A stretch of 64,000 nt of DNA from the NCBI RefSeq assembly GCF_001570545.1, contig NZ_BBXD01000009.1, positions 62,001-126,000 of the forward strand, given 5' to 3'. The notes under the pieces are model-generated. The model was not told where the DNA came from. It saw nothing but the letters and a program-made list of their open reading frames with translations, and did no database searches. Shown here in pieces: positions 7,858 through 17,563 of this stretch. This DNA is from Herbidospora mongoliensis (GTDB taxonomy: Bacteria > Actinomycetota > Actinomycetes > Streptosporangiales > Streptosporangiaceae). Numbering within the stretch: the first letter of the stretch is position 1; each line of letters starts with the position of its first letter. Made by a program: the position numbers and the translations under genes.

Positions 7858-9358
7858 GCCGGAGGGCCTGTTCCGGCGACTCCGCGGTACGCCAGCCGGG
7901 GATCGAATCCCCCGCTGCCCAGGTGGCGTGGGTGCCGCTGGAGATGCGCTCGGGGAGGCGGATCCGGGCCAGTGGGCCGTCAGAGACGCGGGAGGCGTCG
8001 AAGATCAGGCACTCTGACCGGTCTTCGTTCATGTCGGTCGTCAGGGTGATGAGGTAGCCGTCGTCCTCCGAGGCGCTGCCGGTGCGCGGGGCCACGGCGG
8101 GTTCGCTGCCGTAGACGTTAGGAGGCAGTTTGTACGTCTCCTCTTTCCCGGTCACCAGATCGTGCTTGGTGACACCGTCGAACAGGAACCAGCCCTCGAC
8201 CCCGGTGGCCGCGTAGGCGTAGCGGTAGTCGACGCCCCCGTACGCGGAATTGAGCACGCCGAATTCGGTGATGGAATCGGTGAGGCGTTCCTCCCGGCAC
8301 TGACCCGTTTTCAGGTTGAGGCGCCAGCGGTGCAGCTTGGTCTTCATGCGGTCGAGCGCGAGGAAGCGGAACATGCGCTGGTAGTAGCTGCCGTCGCCGA
8401 TGTCCTTGGGCTCCGGGTCCTCCTGGAAGAAACCGTCGAGGACGATCTCGTCGCCCTCTTCGTAGGCGTTCACCCAGTGCAGGACATAGGTGGACGCGGC
8501 CTCGAACCACTGGACCGCGGAACCCGTGCGGGGGATCACGCCGATGCGCAGCGGAATCTCGGGGTGGAACCGCGCGGCGTATTTGCCGCGAGCCAGCAGC
8601 GAGGGGTCCCAGAACATCGGGCAGTCGTTGAGGATCGCGTAGTTCTCCGTGAACGCCATGTCATGGGGCAGCCGAGGCCCGGGAAGCGGGACGTCCACAT
8701 AATGCGTCAGGCGGTTGTCGGCGGAGACCACGCCGTAGTGCATATAGGGCTCGTCGGTGCCGTAGTTGAAGAACAGCAGTTCCCCGGTACGCGGATCGAC
8801 CTTCGTATGCGCCGACACCCCGCACGCGTAGGGGAAATCCCCGTTCCAGTCGGCCTTCCCGAGCGTCTCCAGGGTCAGCGGGTCGAGCCGGTAGAGGTCA
8901 CCGCACTGGTAGAAACTCGTCAACGCCACTCCGGCGTGCACCACGACGTCGGTCGAGGAGGCGTCCTTGAGGCGGCCCCGCGCGCCCCAGCCGTCTCGCA
9001 GCGACTGCGAGGGCCGCTCGGCCAGCCCGGCCCACAGCGGCTCGCCCGCCTCGGCCTCGGCCAGGAAGCCGTCGGTCTGGATGAAGCGGTTGCGGTAGAA
9101 GGCCTTCCCGTCGCGGAAGCCGATCACGTGGATCATCCCGTCGCCGTCGAACGGGTGATAGCGCTCGATGGCCGGATGCACCGGGTTCTCGGTGTTGCGC
9201 AGGTAGACCCCGTCAAGATCAAGAGGGATCTCGCCGACCACGTCGAGGTCGGTGGCGCGCCACTCGGTCGTCTGGGGACGCCACGGGCCCGTCCGGTACG
9301 GATGATCGTCGTCTTCCGGCAGGGTCGACAGGACCCGTGCGACGACATCGACGTCCAC
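7850..9358 (-). CDS. Carotenoid/stilbene cleavage oxygenase
   Basis: A 502-residue member of the carotenoid cleavage oxygenase family, a seven-bladed propeller with a non-haem Fe(II) bound by four His. The likely ligands are in VSAHTKVDP, RLPHDMAFTENY, YVLHWVNAYEE and the C-terminal GTHATWA. The N-terminus contains GVYLRNTENPVHP and YHPFDGDGMIH, family signatures. Such enzymes split an alkene double bond with O2 in apocarotenoids, lignostilbenes or isoeugenol-like phenylpropenes. Setting in an operon with a thiolase and a hydrolase suggests catabolism of an unsaturated side chain rather than pigment synthesis; no carotenoid genes are nearby. Confidence 0.9.
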   Translation of the reverse strand: MDVDVVARVLSTLPEDDDHPYRTGPWRPQTTEWRATDLDVVGEIPLDLDGVYLRNTENPVHPAIERYHPFDGDGMIHVIGFRDGKAFYRNRFIQTDGFLAEAEAGEPLWAGLAERPSQSLRDGWGARGRLKDASSTDVVVHAGVALTSFYQCGDLYRLDPLTLETLGKADWNGDFPYACGVSAHTKVDPRTGELLFFNYGTDEPYMHYGVVSADNRLTHYVDVPLPGPRLPHDMAFTENYAILNDCPMFWDPSLLARGKYAARFHPEIPLRIGVIPRTGSAVQWFEAASTYVLHWVNAYEEGDEIVLDGFFQEDPEPKDIGDGSYYQRMFRFLALDRMKTKLHRWRLNLKTGQCREERLTDSITEFGVLNSAYGGVDYRYAYAATGVEGWFLFDGVTKHDLVTGKEETYKLPPNVYGSEPAVAPRTGSASEDDGYLITLTTDMNEDRSECLIFDASRVSDGPLARIRLPERISSGTHATWAAGDSIPGWRTAESPEQALRLG

Positions 9359-9362
9359 TCTT

Positions 9363-10568
9363 CTACTCCCCTGTCCCGATCACGAAACTGACGGTCGTGG
9401 TCGTGCTGCCGCCGATGTTCAGCGTGCCGAACCGGCCGGCCCCCTCGACCTGGTAGGCCCCCGCGCGCCCACTCACCTGCTTACACGCATCGAGCACCAT
9501 CCGTACGCCGGTTGCCCCGACCGGATGGCCGCCACCGATCAGGCCGCCGCTGGGATTGACGGGGATTCGTCCGCCGATGGCCAGATCGCCGTTCTCGATC
9601 GCCTTCCAGCTCTCCCCCGGCTCGGTGATGCCGAAGTGGTCGACGGCGGCGTACTCCGACATGGTGAAGCAGTCGTGCGTCTCGATGCCGTCGATCTGGT
9701 CCAGGGCGACACCGGCGCGGGTGAAGGCGTCGGTGATCGCCCGGCGGACGTGCGGGAGGACGTAGCGGTCCCCGGCGCTACGGGAGAGCTTCTGGGCCAG
9801 CGGCAGGCCGACCGTCCGGTGGCCCCAGCCCAGGATCTGGGCCATCGCGGCGCGCTTCATGAACCGGCGGCCGACCAGGACCACGCCGGCGCCGCCGTCG
9901 GTGATCTGGGAGCAGTCGGTACGGCGGACCCGGCCCTCGACGATCGGATTGGCCACGTCGTCGGCCTCGAAGCTCTCGGGCGTGAAGGCCCACTTGCGGG
10001 TCTGGGCGCTCGGGTTGGCGCAGGCGTTGGAGAAGTTCAGCCGGGCGATCTCGCGCAGGTGGGACTCGTCGATGCCGTACCGGCGGTCGTATTCGTCGGT
10101 GAGGGCGCTGAACATGTGCGGCCACATGAACTTGGCGTGCTGGCCCTCGTGGCCGATCCAGGCGGCGGCGCCCAGATGGCCGGCGGCGTCGTCGCCGGGG
10201 ACGGTGCGTTCCAGCTCCAGGCCGAGGACCAGGGCGGAGTCGTATCTGCCGGACTCGATGTCGGCCATCGCCGCGAGCAGGGCCACGCCACCGGAGGCGC
10301 AGGCGGCCTCGTGCCGGGTGGCGGGGACGTCCCAGAGCTCGGGCACGACCGTGGCGGGCATGCCGCCGAGCTGGCCCTGGCCGGTGAAGAGCTGGCCGAA
10401 GGCGTTGCCGACGTGGATGACGTCGATATCGGCCGGGGCGAGGCCCGCGTCGTCCAAGGTGCCGCGCACGACCTCCTCGGTGAGGTCGGCGAACTCCAGC
10501 CCCTCGCGGGACCAGTTGCGGGCGAAGTCGGTCTGGTAACCACCCAGGACCCATACGGCTTCCGGCAT
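9363..10568 (-). CDS. Thiolase (SCP-x-like acetyl-CoA acyltransferase)
   Basis: A 401-residue thiolase-fold enzyme. The nucleophilic Cys is in HEAACASGGVALL, the ETHDCF motif is near 300, and the catalytic His is in GGGHPVGATGVRM. These three are the signature of SCP-x-type thiolases that cut 3-ketoacyl-CoAs. First gene of the operon: 4 bases before the carotenoid oxygenase. The ATG at 10568 is preferred to the GTG 36 bases upstream, since MPEAVWVLGG is the family start and the promoter shared with the divergent thiolase lies between. Expected role: release of acetyl- or propionyl-CoA from a side chain. Confidence 0.88.
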   Translation of the reverse strand: MPEAVWVLGGYQTDFARNWSREGLEFADLTEEVVRGTLDDAGLAPADIDVIHVGNAFGQLFTGQGQLGGMPATVVPELWDVPATRHEAACASGGVALLAAMADIESGRYDSALVLGLELERTVPGDDAAGHLGAAAWIGHEGQHAKFMWPHMFSALTDEYDRRYGIDESHLREIARLNFSNACANPSAQTRKWAFTPESFEADDVANPIVEGRVRRTDCSQITDGGAGVVLVGRRFMKRAAMAQILGWGHRTVGLPLAQKLSRSAGDRYVLPHVRRAITDAFTRAGVALDQIDGIETHDCFTMSEYAAVDHFGITEPGESWKAIENGDLAIGGRIPVNPSGGLIGGGHPVGATGVRMVLDACKQVSGRAGAYQVEGAGRFGTLNIGGSTTTTVSFVIGTGE

Positions 10569-10606
10569 ACTTTCCGTACTACAACAAACAGAGTTAGAGT
10601 GCAAAC

Positions 10607-11785
10607 GTGTCTGACGTCTACGTCCTCGACTATGTGCGCACTCCCCGGGCCAAGGGCTCCGCGAAGGGGTCTCTGCACCATCGGAGCCCGGTCGATCTGG
10701 TCGCCGGCCTGCAGAGGGCGCTCGTCTCCAGAGGGCTCGATCCGGGTGCCGTCGAAGACGTGATCATCGGGTCGGCCTCGCAGGTCGACGAGCAGGGCGG
10801 CAACCTCGCGCGGGTGGCCACGTTGCTGGCCGGGTGGGGTGACGGGGTTCCGGGCGGGACGGTCAACCGGTTCTGTGCCAGTGGGATAGACGCGGTGGCG
10901 CAGGTGGCGGCGCGAATTCGTACCGGGGAAATGGACCTCGCGGTCGCCGGGGGCGTCGAGAGCGTGTCCCGGGTGGCCATGTTCAGCGACCGTGCGCCGC
11001 TGTGGACCGACCCGGCGACGATCGCCGAGGTCGGCTCGATCCACATGGGCGTCGCCGCCGACCTGAACGCGACCATCGACGGCTGGACCCGCGAGGAGCT
11101 CGACGCCTACGCCGTCGAGACGCACGCCAAGGCCGCGCTGGCTTGGGACCGGGGTGACTACGCGAACTCGGTGATCCCGGCGACCCGCGCCGACGGGTCC
11201 GTCTTCGATCGCGACGAGCTGATCCGGCCCGGCACCACGATGGAGTCGCTGGCCAAACTGCCACCGGCCTTCGCCGACCCGGCCCAGGACGCCATCGCGC
11301 TGAAGGCCCATCCCGGGGTCGGGGCCGTGGAGCACCTTCACACGGTCGGGTCCTCCCCCGCTCTCGCCGACGGGGCGGCGCTTCTCGTCCTCGGCACCTC
11401 GAAGAGCCCCATCAGACTGGTCGCGTCCGCCACCGCCGCCGTCGATCCGGTGATCATGCTGACCGCCGGGCAGGTCGCGATCGAGAAGGTCATCGCCAAG
11501 GCCGGGCTCACCCCCGACGACATCGACGTCTGGGAGTTCGCCGAGGCGTTCTCGGCCCTGTGCCTCAAGCTGCGGCGCGATCTCGGGCCGGGGCCCGAGC
11601 GGCTCAACCCCAGCGGCGGGACGATCGCGATGGGCCACGCGTTCGGCGCGACCGGGGCGATCATGGTCGGGCAGTGCGCCGAGAATCTGAAGCGGCTGGG
11701 CGGACGTTACGGTGTGGCGTCGGTCAGCGGTGCGGCCGGGCTCGGGGTGGCAGTGCTGATCGAGCGGGTAGACGTCTCCACGTGA
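10607..11785 (+). CDS. Thiolase (acetyl-CoA C-acyltransferase, FadA-like) with altered C-terminal active-site motif
   Basis: A 392-residue thiolase. The nucleophilic Cys is in NRFCASGIDAV and the catalytic His in AMGHAFGATGA. The place where degradative thiolases carry the second catalytic Cys (a C-x-G-x-G motif) reads VASVSGAAGLG, with Ser in its position, so the acid/base step may be altered. Divergent from another thiolase with 38 bases between start codons, so both probably share a control region. It overlaps the next gene by GTGA. Confidence 0.85.
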   Translation: MSDVYVLDYVRTPRAKGSAKGSLHHRSPVDLVAGLQRALVSRGLDPGAVEDVIIGSASQVDEQGGNLARVATLLAGWGDGVPGGTVNRFCASGIDAVAQVAARIRTGEMDLAVAGGVESVSRVAMFSDRAPLWTDPATIAEVGSIHMGVAADLNATIDGWTREELDAYAVETHAKAALAWDRGDYANSVIPATRADGSVFDRDELIRPGTTMESLAKLPPAFADPAQDAIALKAHPGVGAVEHLHTVGSSPALADGAALLVLGTSKSPIRLVASATAAVDPVIMLTAGQVAIEKVIAKAGLTPDDIDVWEFAEAFSALCLKLRRDLGPGPERLNPSGGTIAMGHAFGATGAIMVGQCAENLKRLGGRYGVASVSGAAGLGVAVLIERVDVST

Positions 11786-12576
11786 TCTGGATAAATCTGG
11801 CGGCGACCCTCGTGGCCGTCGCCCTCACGATGGCCGCCACGATGGCCTACGCGCTGCGCACGAACAACCAGTCGATCGTCGACTCGGTCTGGGGCCTCGG
11901 CTTCGTGGTCGTCGCGGTCGTCTCGTTCGTGCTGTCCCTGTTCATCGGCGAGGGCAACCTCGTGCGGTCGCTGCTCGCACTGGTGCTCACCGCGATCTGG
12001 GGGGTGCGGCTGGGTGCGTACATCCATCACCGCAACCGGGGCAAAGGCGAGGATCCCCGGTACGCCGCCATGATGCGCCAGAACAGCGGCCCGGTGGTCC
12101 CTTATGTCATCAAGAAGATCTACTTCCCGCAGGGCGCGGTCATGTGGATCGTGTCGTGGCCGGTGCAGATCGCCATGTACCAGCCCCAGGCGCTGAACGT
12201 CTTCACCTGGATCGGCGTGGCGTTCTGGATCGTCGGGTTCGCGTTCGAGGCGATCGGCGACGCGCAACTCGCCCGGTTCAAGGCCGACCCGGCCAACCAG
12301 GGCCGGGTGATGGACCAGGGGCTGTGGGCGTGGACCCGGCATCCCAACTATTTCGGTGACGCGGCCGTGTGGTGGGGGCTCTTCTTCATCGCCCTCGGCA
12401 CCCCGTGGGCGCTGGTCACGATCGTGTGCCCGTTGCTGATGACGTACCTGCTGATCTCCAAGAGCGGGAAGGCCCTCACCGAGAAGCGCATGGCGAGGAG
12501 CAAGGGCCAGGAGTTCGTCGACTACGTGAACCGGACCAGCGGATTCTTCCCGCTGCCGCCGCGTCAGCGGTCGTAG
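11782..12576 (+). CDS. DUF1295 membrane protein (steroid reductase-like)
   Basis: A 264-residue polytopic membrane protein with about six membrane segments and a family-typical C-terminal half (DQGLWAWTRHPNYFGDAAVWWG, then GKALTEKRMA and DYVNRTSGFFPLPP). DUF1295 proteins are related to 3-oxo-5-alpha-steroid 4-dehydrogenases and isoprenylcysteine methyltransferases; the biochemical role here is not known. The GTG at 11782 shares GTGA with the thiolase stop, so translation is coupled. With two thiolases nearby, a role in steroid or isoprenoid breakdown is plausible but unproved. Confidence 0.85.
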   Translation: MIWINLAATLVAVALTMAATMAYALRTNNQSIVDSVWGLGFVVVAVVSFVLSLFIGEGNLVRSLLALVLTAIWGVRLGAYIHHRNRGKGEDPRYAAMMRQNSGPVVPYVIKKIYFPQGAVMWIVSWPVQIAMYQPQALNVFTWIGVAFWIVGFAFEAIGDAQLARFKADPANQGRVMDQGLWAWTRHPNYFGDAAVWWGLFFIALGTPWALVTIVCPLLMTYLLISKSGKALTEKRMARSKGQEFVDYVNRTSGFFPLPPRQRS

Positions 12577-13307
12577 GCCCACATGTGGAAATGCGGGACC
12601 GCCACCTGGAAGCCCATCTTCTCGTAGACGGGCAGGCCGAGTTCGCTGGCCAGCAGCATGGCCGAGGCGGCGGGATCGGCGCAGGCGGCGGCGTAGGTGA
12701 TGGCGGCCGCGAACCCCTGGCCACGCGCCTCGGGGGCCACCGAGACGTAGTTGACCTCGGTGAGGCCGTCATGGGTGTACGCCGCCGAGGTCGCGACCGG
12801 CCGTCCGTCGTCGAGCCGCCCGAGGAACAGCCGCCAGCCGGTGGCGTGGACGTCCGGGCCGAAGAGGAGGCCGGGCCGCCAGCCCGCGCGGTCGAGGGGA
12901 TAGGCCCGCGCCAGGGTCGCCTCGAACTCGGCGGCGTCGCCGGTGACCTCTTCGATGTGATGCGGCAGGCTCGGCCGCTCCAGAGGCTCGCGGATCATCA
13001 GCGGCGGGTGGCCGTCCGGGCGCCACGGCGCGACCGGCTCGGGCAGCGGCCAGCCGCCCCAGAAGTAGAACAGGCCGGAACCCGGCTGCCGGTCGGCGAA
13101 CGCGATCGCCTCGTCGGCGAGTCTGCCCAGGTCTTTCGGCTCCCGTAGCAGCGTCGCGCCATTGGCGAACCCGGCCGCTCCCCCGAAGTCGGCCAGCCAC
13201 ATGTCGTCGCTACGGGCCACCCGGCCGCCCTGGTGGGCTACGTGGGCGTCGGCCGAAGCGGCGAGTAGGCGGGCGTATCGGGAGAGCATGTCGGTCATAC
13301 GGGACAT
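12564..13307 (-). CDS. GNAT family N-acetyltransferase
   Basis: A 247-residue protein. The C-terminal part (about 110-247) is a GNAT fold, with the acetyl-CoA pyrophosphate loop in VAPEARGQGFAAAI and the family's late LGLPVYEKMGF. The N-terminal 100 residues hold a variable region found in the actinobacterial group. Substrate unknown. It starts 6 bases after the stop of the helical-repeat gene on the same strand and so is the last gene of the conflict-type operon, though it may be only an accidental rider. The 3' end overlaps the convergent DUF1295 gene by 13 bases. Confidence 0.85.
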   Translation of the reverse strand: MSRMTDMLSRYARLLAASADAHVAHQGGRVARSDDMWLADFGGAAGFANGATLLREPKDLGRLADEAIAFADRQPGSGLFYFWGGWPLPEPVAPWRPDGHPPLMIREPLERPSLPHHIEEVTGDAAEFEATLARAYPLDRAGWRPGLLFGPDVHATGWRLFLGRLDDGRPVATSAAYTHDGLTEVNYVSVAPEARGQGFAAAITYAAACADPAASAMLLASELGLPVYEKMGFQVAVPHFHMWAYDR

Positions 13308-13313
13308 TTTGCC

Positions 13314-14369
13314 CTAGGCAGAGCGTTGCTCGGCGATGCGCCGGCGCATCGCCGAGACGTCCGAGTGGTACGGCAGCGCCTCCAGGATGTCGCAGCACTT
13401 GTCCGCCGCGTTCAGCCATTCGAGGGCGAACTTGGCCACGAACCGGTCGTAGAACAGCACCAGGCCGGCACCGGCCAGCAGGAACATCTCCCGGTCGTCC
13501 GGACGCGACTGATCGACGGCTTTGCGCAGGTGGCGGGCGGCCTCGGTCAGATATTCGGGTTCGTGCTCGATCCGGGCCCGGCAGGCCGCCGCGCACGCCA
13601 GGGTGAGGTCGTCGCGGCTGCCCCACGGCAGGACCACGGCGAGGCGGCCGAAGTCGGCGGGGAACTCGACGGACAGGTGGCGGCACATGGCGGCCAGCAC
13701 CAGGATCATGGCGTGGTCGTATTCGGGATCGCCCGGCTTCGACTGCTCCATGAGCTCGATCAGGGCGTCGACGCCTTCGGCCAGGTCGTGCGGCTCCTCC
13801 GACTGGATGGACAGCAGGTTGCCCAGGGCCAGTAACGCGGGCGGCCGCATCAGGCTCGGCGGGGCTCCCAGCGCGGCGCGCAGGATCGAGAGCCGGCGGC
13901 CCTCGAAGGTGCCGGGGTCGTAGGCGGTGAGGCAGGCGTAGAGGGTGCCGAGCATCGCGGCGTGTTCCGGGTCGTCGGGGCGACCGGCGCCGACCTGGTC
14001 GAGCGCGGCCAGCGGGTCGCCGATGGCCAGGGCGACCGATCCGAGCAGCAGGAGGGTGTGAGCGTCGTGCGGGTCGTGGCGGGCCGCCGCCCGCAGGTGC
14101 CGCCCCGCCTCGATGAGTTCCCGCCCGGTACGCCGGGGCATGACGGCCGCGTCCACGAAGGAGATGCCCAGGCCGGGAACGGCCTGCTCCAGGAGGAGTT
14201 CTCCGGCGCGTGAGTGCGCGGTGGCGGCGGCCTGGACGAGTCCGGGGGTGGAGCCCCCGGTCCGCAGGCGCTTGTCGACGACCCGGGCGGCCTCAATCGC
14301 GACGGCGGGGCTCGGGTCGTCCTTCAGTGCGCGGAGGGCACGCTCGATTTCCTCGTCCGATGAAGTCAT
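13314..14369 (-). CDS. TPR-like helical repeat protein
   Basis: A 351-residue soluble protein that is almost all helix, rich in Ala and Leu, with paired-helix periodicity such as LIEAGRHLRAAARHDPHDAHTLLLLGSVALAIGD and LTEAARHLRKAVDQSRPDD. This is the look of tetratricopeptide repeats found beside actinobacterial CHAT/caspase genes. No enzymatic motif is visible. Its ATG shares ATGA with the stop of the broken caspase-nSTAND-WD40 gene, so in the intact ancestor the two were coupled, which makes it a likely sensor, scaffold or effector partner. Confidence 0.8.
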   Translation of the reverse strand: MTSSDEEIERALRALKDDPSPAVAIEAARVVDKRLRTGGSTPGLVQAAATAHSRAGELLLEQAVPGLGISFVDAAVMPRRTGRELIEAGRHLRAAARHDPHDAHTLLLLGSVALAIGDPLAALDQVGAGRPDDPEHAAMLGTLYACLTAYDPGTFEGRRLSILRAALGAPPSLMRPPALLALGNLLSIQSEEPHDLAEGVDALIELMEQSKPGDPEYDHAMILVLAAMCRHLSVEFPADFGRLAVVLPWGSRDDLTLACAAACRARIEHEPEYLTEAARHLRKAVDQSRPDDREMFLLAGAGLVLFYDRFVAKFALEWLNAADKCCDILEALPYHSDVSAMRRRIAEQRSA

Positions 14370-17300
14370 ATCGTCATATTGCCGATATTTCGGGGTTCGT
14401 TACGAGTGTTCAACGGGAGAAGTTTTGAGGTCGGGTGATTCGTGGCGTGAATCGGCAAAGGTCGAGGGTTTTCTGGGGGGCATATTTCGTGATAGGGGAT
14501 GGCGGGGAGGTACCTGTCCCATTCTTCCCGGGTCAGGCCTTTGCCGATGATGGCGCAGGCGCTGTCGAGCGGGTGAGAGAGTGCGGTGAAATCCCACAGG
14601 GTCACCGACCCTGAGAAGTCGTGAGTGTTGATGGAATCGAGCCAGGAATCACTGGTCAGAGCACGCGACCCGGCCGAGGCCAGGGGAACTTCATAGGCTG
14701 AACCGAAGGGTTCGGGCGCCGGCAGCGGAAGAGCGTGCGGCGTCTCCGGATCGGAGACGTCCCAGAGGGCCGCGGAATAGGGCCCGCCGCTCGTCAGCAA
14801 GCGCGCGCCATCGGCGCTCAGAGTCGCATTCTGGAAATCCACCCGCGACAGGCGCAGTGAGGTCGACGTCGGCGTGGCCGGATCGGTCAGGTCCCAGAAC
14901 TTCGCGTCGTGCGCGTTGACATCGCTTCCACGGTTGAAACTGAAGGCACGCCGGCCGTCGGGAACTGGTCGGCCATCTCGAGCCGATGTGAGCGGGAATG
15001 CTCCGGTTCGTCCAACTCCCAGAGCAAGGTGCTCTTCGAACCAGCGGTCAGCGCGCGGCTCCCGTCCTCGCTGAGTTCCAGTGTTCGCGTGCCGCTGCTC
15101 GGCAGTGGATACAGGCGTGGGGTCGTCGGATCGGTCAGATCGATCAGCATCGCCTGCCCGCCATGGGCACCAGAGCACGATCGCCCCGGACGCTGAGACG
15201 CGGGCCGGAACTGTGAAGGTCACCTTCTCCCGGCAACTGGACAGTGCGGGAGCGCGGCATGGCCGGGTCGGTCAGATCCCAATAGACCACGCCACTCTCG
15301 ACGCCCTCGTCGAGTTCGCTGGTCGTCAGGGTCCTGGTCGCCAGCGCGTGTGTTCCAGTCGCGTCGAGTGAGAACTCATAAACAAAGTGCTCCCGCCCCG
15401 GTAGTGGGTAGGACCAGATCTTCTCCAGGTCCGACAGATCCCAGATGAGCGCCCGATCCCTTTCATCCGTCAGCGCGCGATTGCCATCCGCGCTGACCTT
15501 CGCCGCCTGCGGGTTGAAACCATGGACTGTGGTGATCGGCGTGGCCTGCAGGTTGAGCAGGTTTCTCTTCAGAGCTGCCCGCGCCTCGCCATCCGAAGGC
15601 TTGAGGGCGTGCGCCGTGGCCACGAGACGCAAATTCAGACCGCGGTCACCGTCGCCCACGGCCTGCGCCTCTCCCAGGAGGCCACGCACGGCCGCCGTCA
15701 GCGCGGCCTCCTCGGCGGCCCGCCACTGGATCAGCCCGAAGCCGCCCGCCCCGCCGTCATCAGGAGGAGCACGCCGAGCACGGCGGCGAGGAGGTGCGGC
15801 GTCTCAGCCTCCGAATCGTGGCGCGCTGCTCGGCCAGGTCGTGGTCGACGCTCGCGTCCAGGAAGCGTCGGGCCGGCGGGTCCAAGGCCGCCGACGTGTC
15901 GGCCATCTGGCGGGCCAGGGCCAGGCGGCTGCCCAGGTAGAGGCCGCCGGGGTCGCGGTTCTCGGCGTCCCAGTGGCGGGCCGCTTCGGTGAGTTGCTGT
16001 TCGACCAGGAGGTTGGTGCGGTCGGCGTCCAGCCAGTCGCGCAACTGCGGCCACGAACGGATGAGGACCTCGTGGGCGATCTCCACCCCGTCGTGGTCGG
16101 CGGTGACCAGGCGGGCTGCGACGAAGCGGTCCAGGACGGTCCGCGCCGCATCGTCGAGAGCGGCCAGGGGCAGGCGGCGGCGGGTGTCGGGGCGCCCTCG
16201 CCGAGCCGGACCAGGCCCACGAGCAGGCGGCGTGCGGTCGTCCGGTCGGTGAGGTCGAGGTCGTCGAGGGTGCGGTCGGCGGTCTGGGCCAGGGCGTGGG
16301 CGACGCCTCCGGCCGACCGGTAGCCCGTCAGGGTCAGGGTGTCGCCCTCGCGTTCCTGCCAGGTCGCAAGGAGGGCGTGCGAGAGCAGCGGGAGGGCCGC
16401 GCCGGTGCCGAAGTCGTCGAGCAGCAGGTCGACCAGGCCTTCTTGCAGACGGAGGTCGGCCAGGCGGGTGGGCTTCTCGATGGCCTCGCGGAGCTGGGCG
16501 GGCGTCAGGGGGCTCACCACGACCGGCCGCCGCAGTGCGGGAACCAGCTCCGGATGGGCCGCGCAGTGGCCGAAGAAGTCGGCCCGCACGCCGATCACGA
16601 CGGCCACGTCGGGGGTGGCGGCCAGGGCGCTCAACTCTCGTACCCAAGAGTTCTCGTCGGTGCCGGTCACGAAGGTCTGCTCGAACTGGTCGACGACGAC
16701 CACGTCCGGGCGGCTCTCCGGCATCCGCACCGGATCGCCCGGTGAGACGGTGACGACCTCGGCGGTGCGGCGCAGCGCGGGGATCAGACCGGCGTGCAGG
16801 AGCGACGACTTGCCCACTCCCGACGGGCCGACGACCACGAGCGGTTCCGCGGCGGGCAGCGCCTCGGCGACGCAGTCGAGCAGGTCGCGGGTGAGGGCCT
16901 CCCGGCCGAAGAAGACGTCGGCGTCCCGGGGGCCGAAAGGCGCCAGTCCCCGGTACGGGCTGAACGCCCCGTCCATGGGGTCACCGCCGCGGCGGGCGGG
17001 GTTCGGCCCGAACGGGCGGCGGTCGGCGTGATCGATCGACAGCCTGCGCGGCGCGTTGGCCAGCTGTCCGGTCATCGAGCGGAACACGTCTTCCAGGGTG
17101 AACACGGGCGGGGCCGCCGGGTCGCCCCTCGTGAGCACGTCGATGAGCGCACCGGTGAACGTGGTGTGGCGAGCGCCCTCCGGCGCCCAGGCCGCTTGGT
17201 CGCGGTCGGTCGCGGTCAGCAGGAACATGCCCTGCTCGGCCGTCTCGACGACGACGTCGGGGAGGCCGCCGCCGGCTCGTCCCGACGAGCAGCGAAGTGG

Positions 17301-17563
17301 AGGACGAAGACGTCCCGTGCCGCCGCCGCGGTCCGCACGAGCGCGTCGCCGAACGCGCGCGGGTCGGCCGGGTCGAGGACCACGTCGAGATGGGCGGGAT
17401 CGAGCCCGGCCCGCTCGACGAGACATCGGCCCAGGTCGGCGACCGTGTCCGGCACCGCCGGGATGTCCGGCAGCCGCGACCCGGCGATGTGACCGCCCGA
17501 ACCGACGACGAGCACCCGGGCACCGGGCCGGGACAGCAGGAGCCGTGGCTCGTCAGGCGGCAC
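14366..17563 (-). pseudogene. Caspase-like peptidase / nSTAND NTPase / WD40 repeat protein, disrupted by six frame breaks
   Basis: Reading the minus strand from the ATG at 17563 and changing frame six times restores one protein of roughly 1,060 residues. Order: caspase-type N-terminus (ARVLVVGSGGHIAGSRLPDI, DVFVLHFA); caspase C-terminal half (CSSGRAGG, then GMFLLTATDRDQAAWAPEGA); nSTAND1 NTPase (PYRGLAPFGPRDADVFFGRE, Walker A VVGPSGVGKSSLL, VVVDQFEQTF); winged helix (GVEIAHEVLIRSWPQLRDWL); one membrane helix (LAAVLGVLLLMTAG); WD40 repeats (VVYWDLTDP, FWDLTDPATP, LWDVSDPETP); the usual tail LTREEWDRYLPAIPYHEICP. Breaks lie near 17290, 16190, 15797, 15750, 15165 and 14960. At 17290 the piece with the catalytic His-Gly is also missing. 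In intact relatives this is a signal-activated death/defence effector. Confidence 0.85.

Noticed and set aside
10037-11638. A 533-codon minus-strand frame across both divergent thiolase genes
   Set aside because: It crosses the start regions of two well-supported genes and has no recognisable domain; it is antisense shadow.
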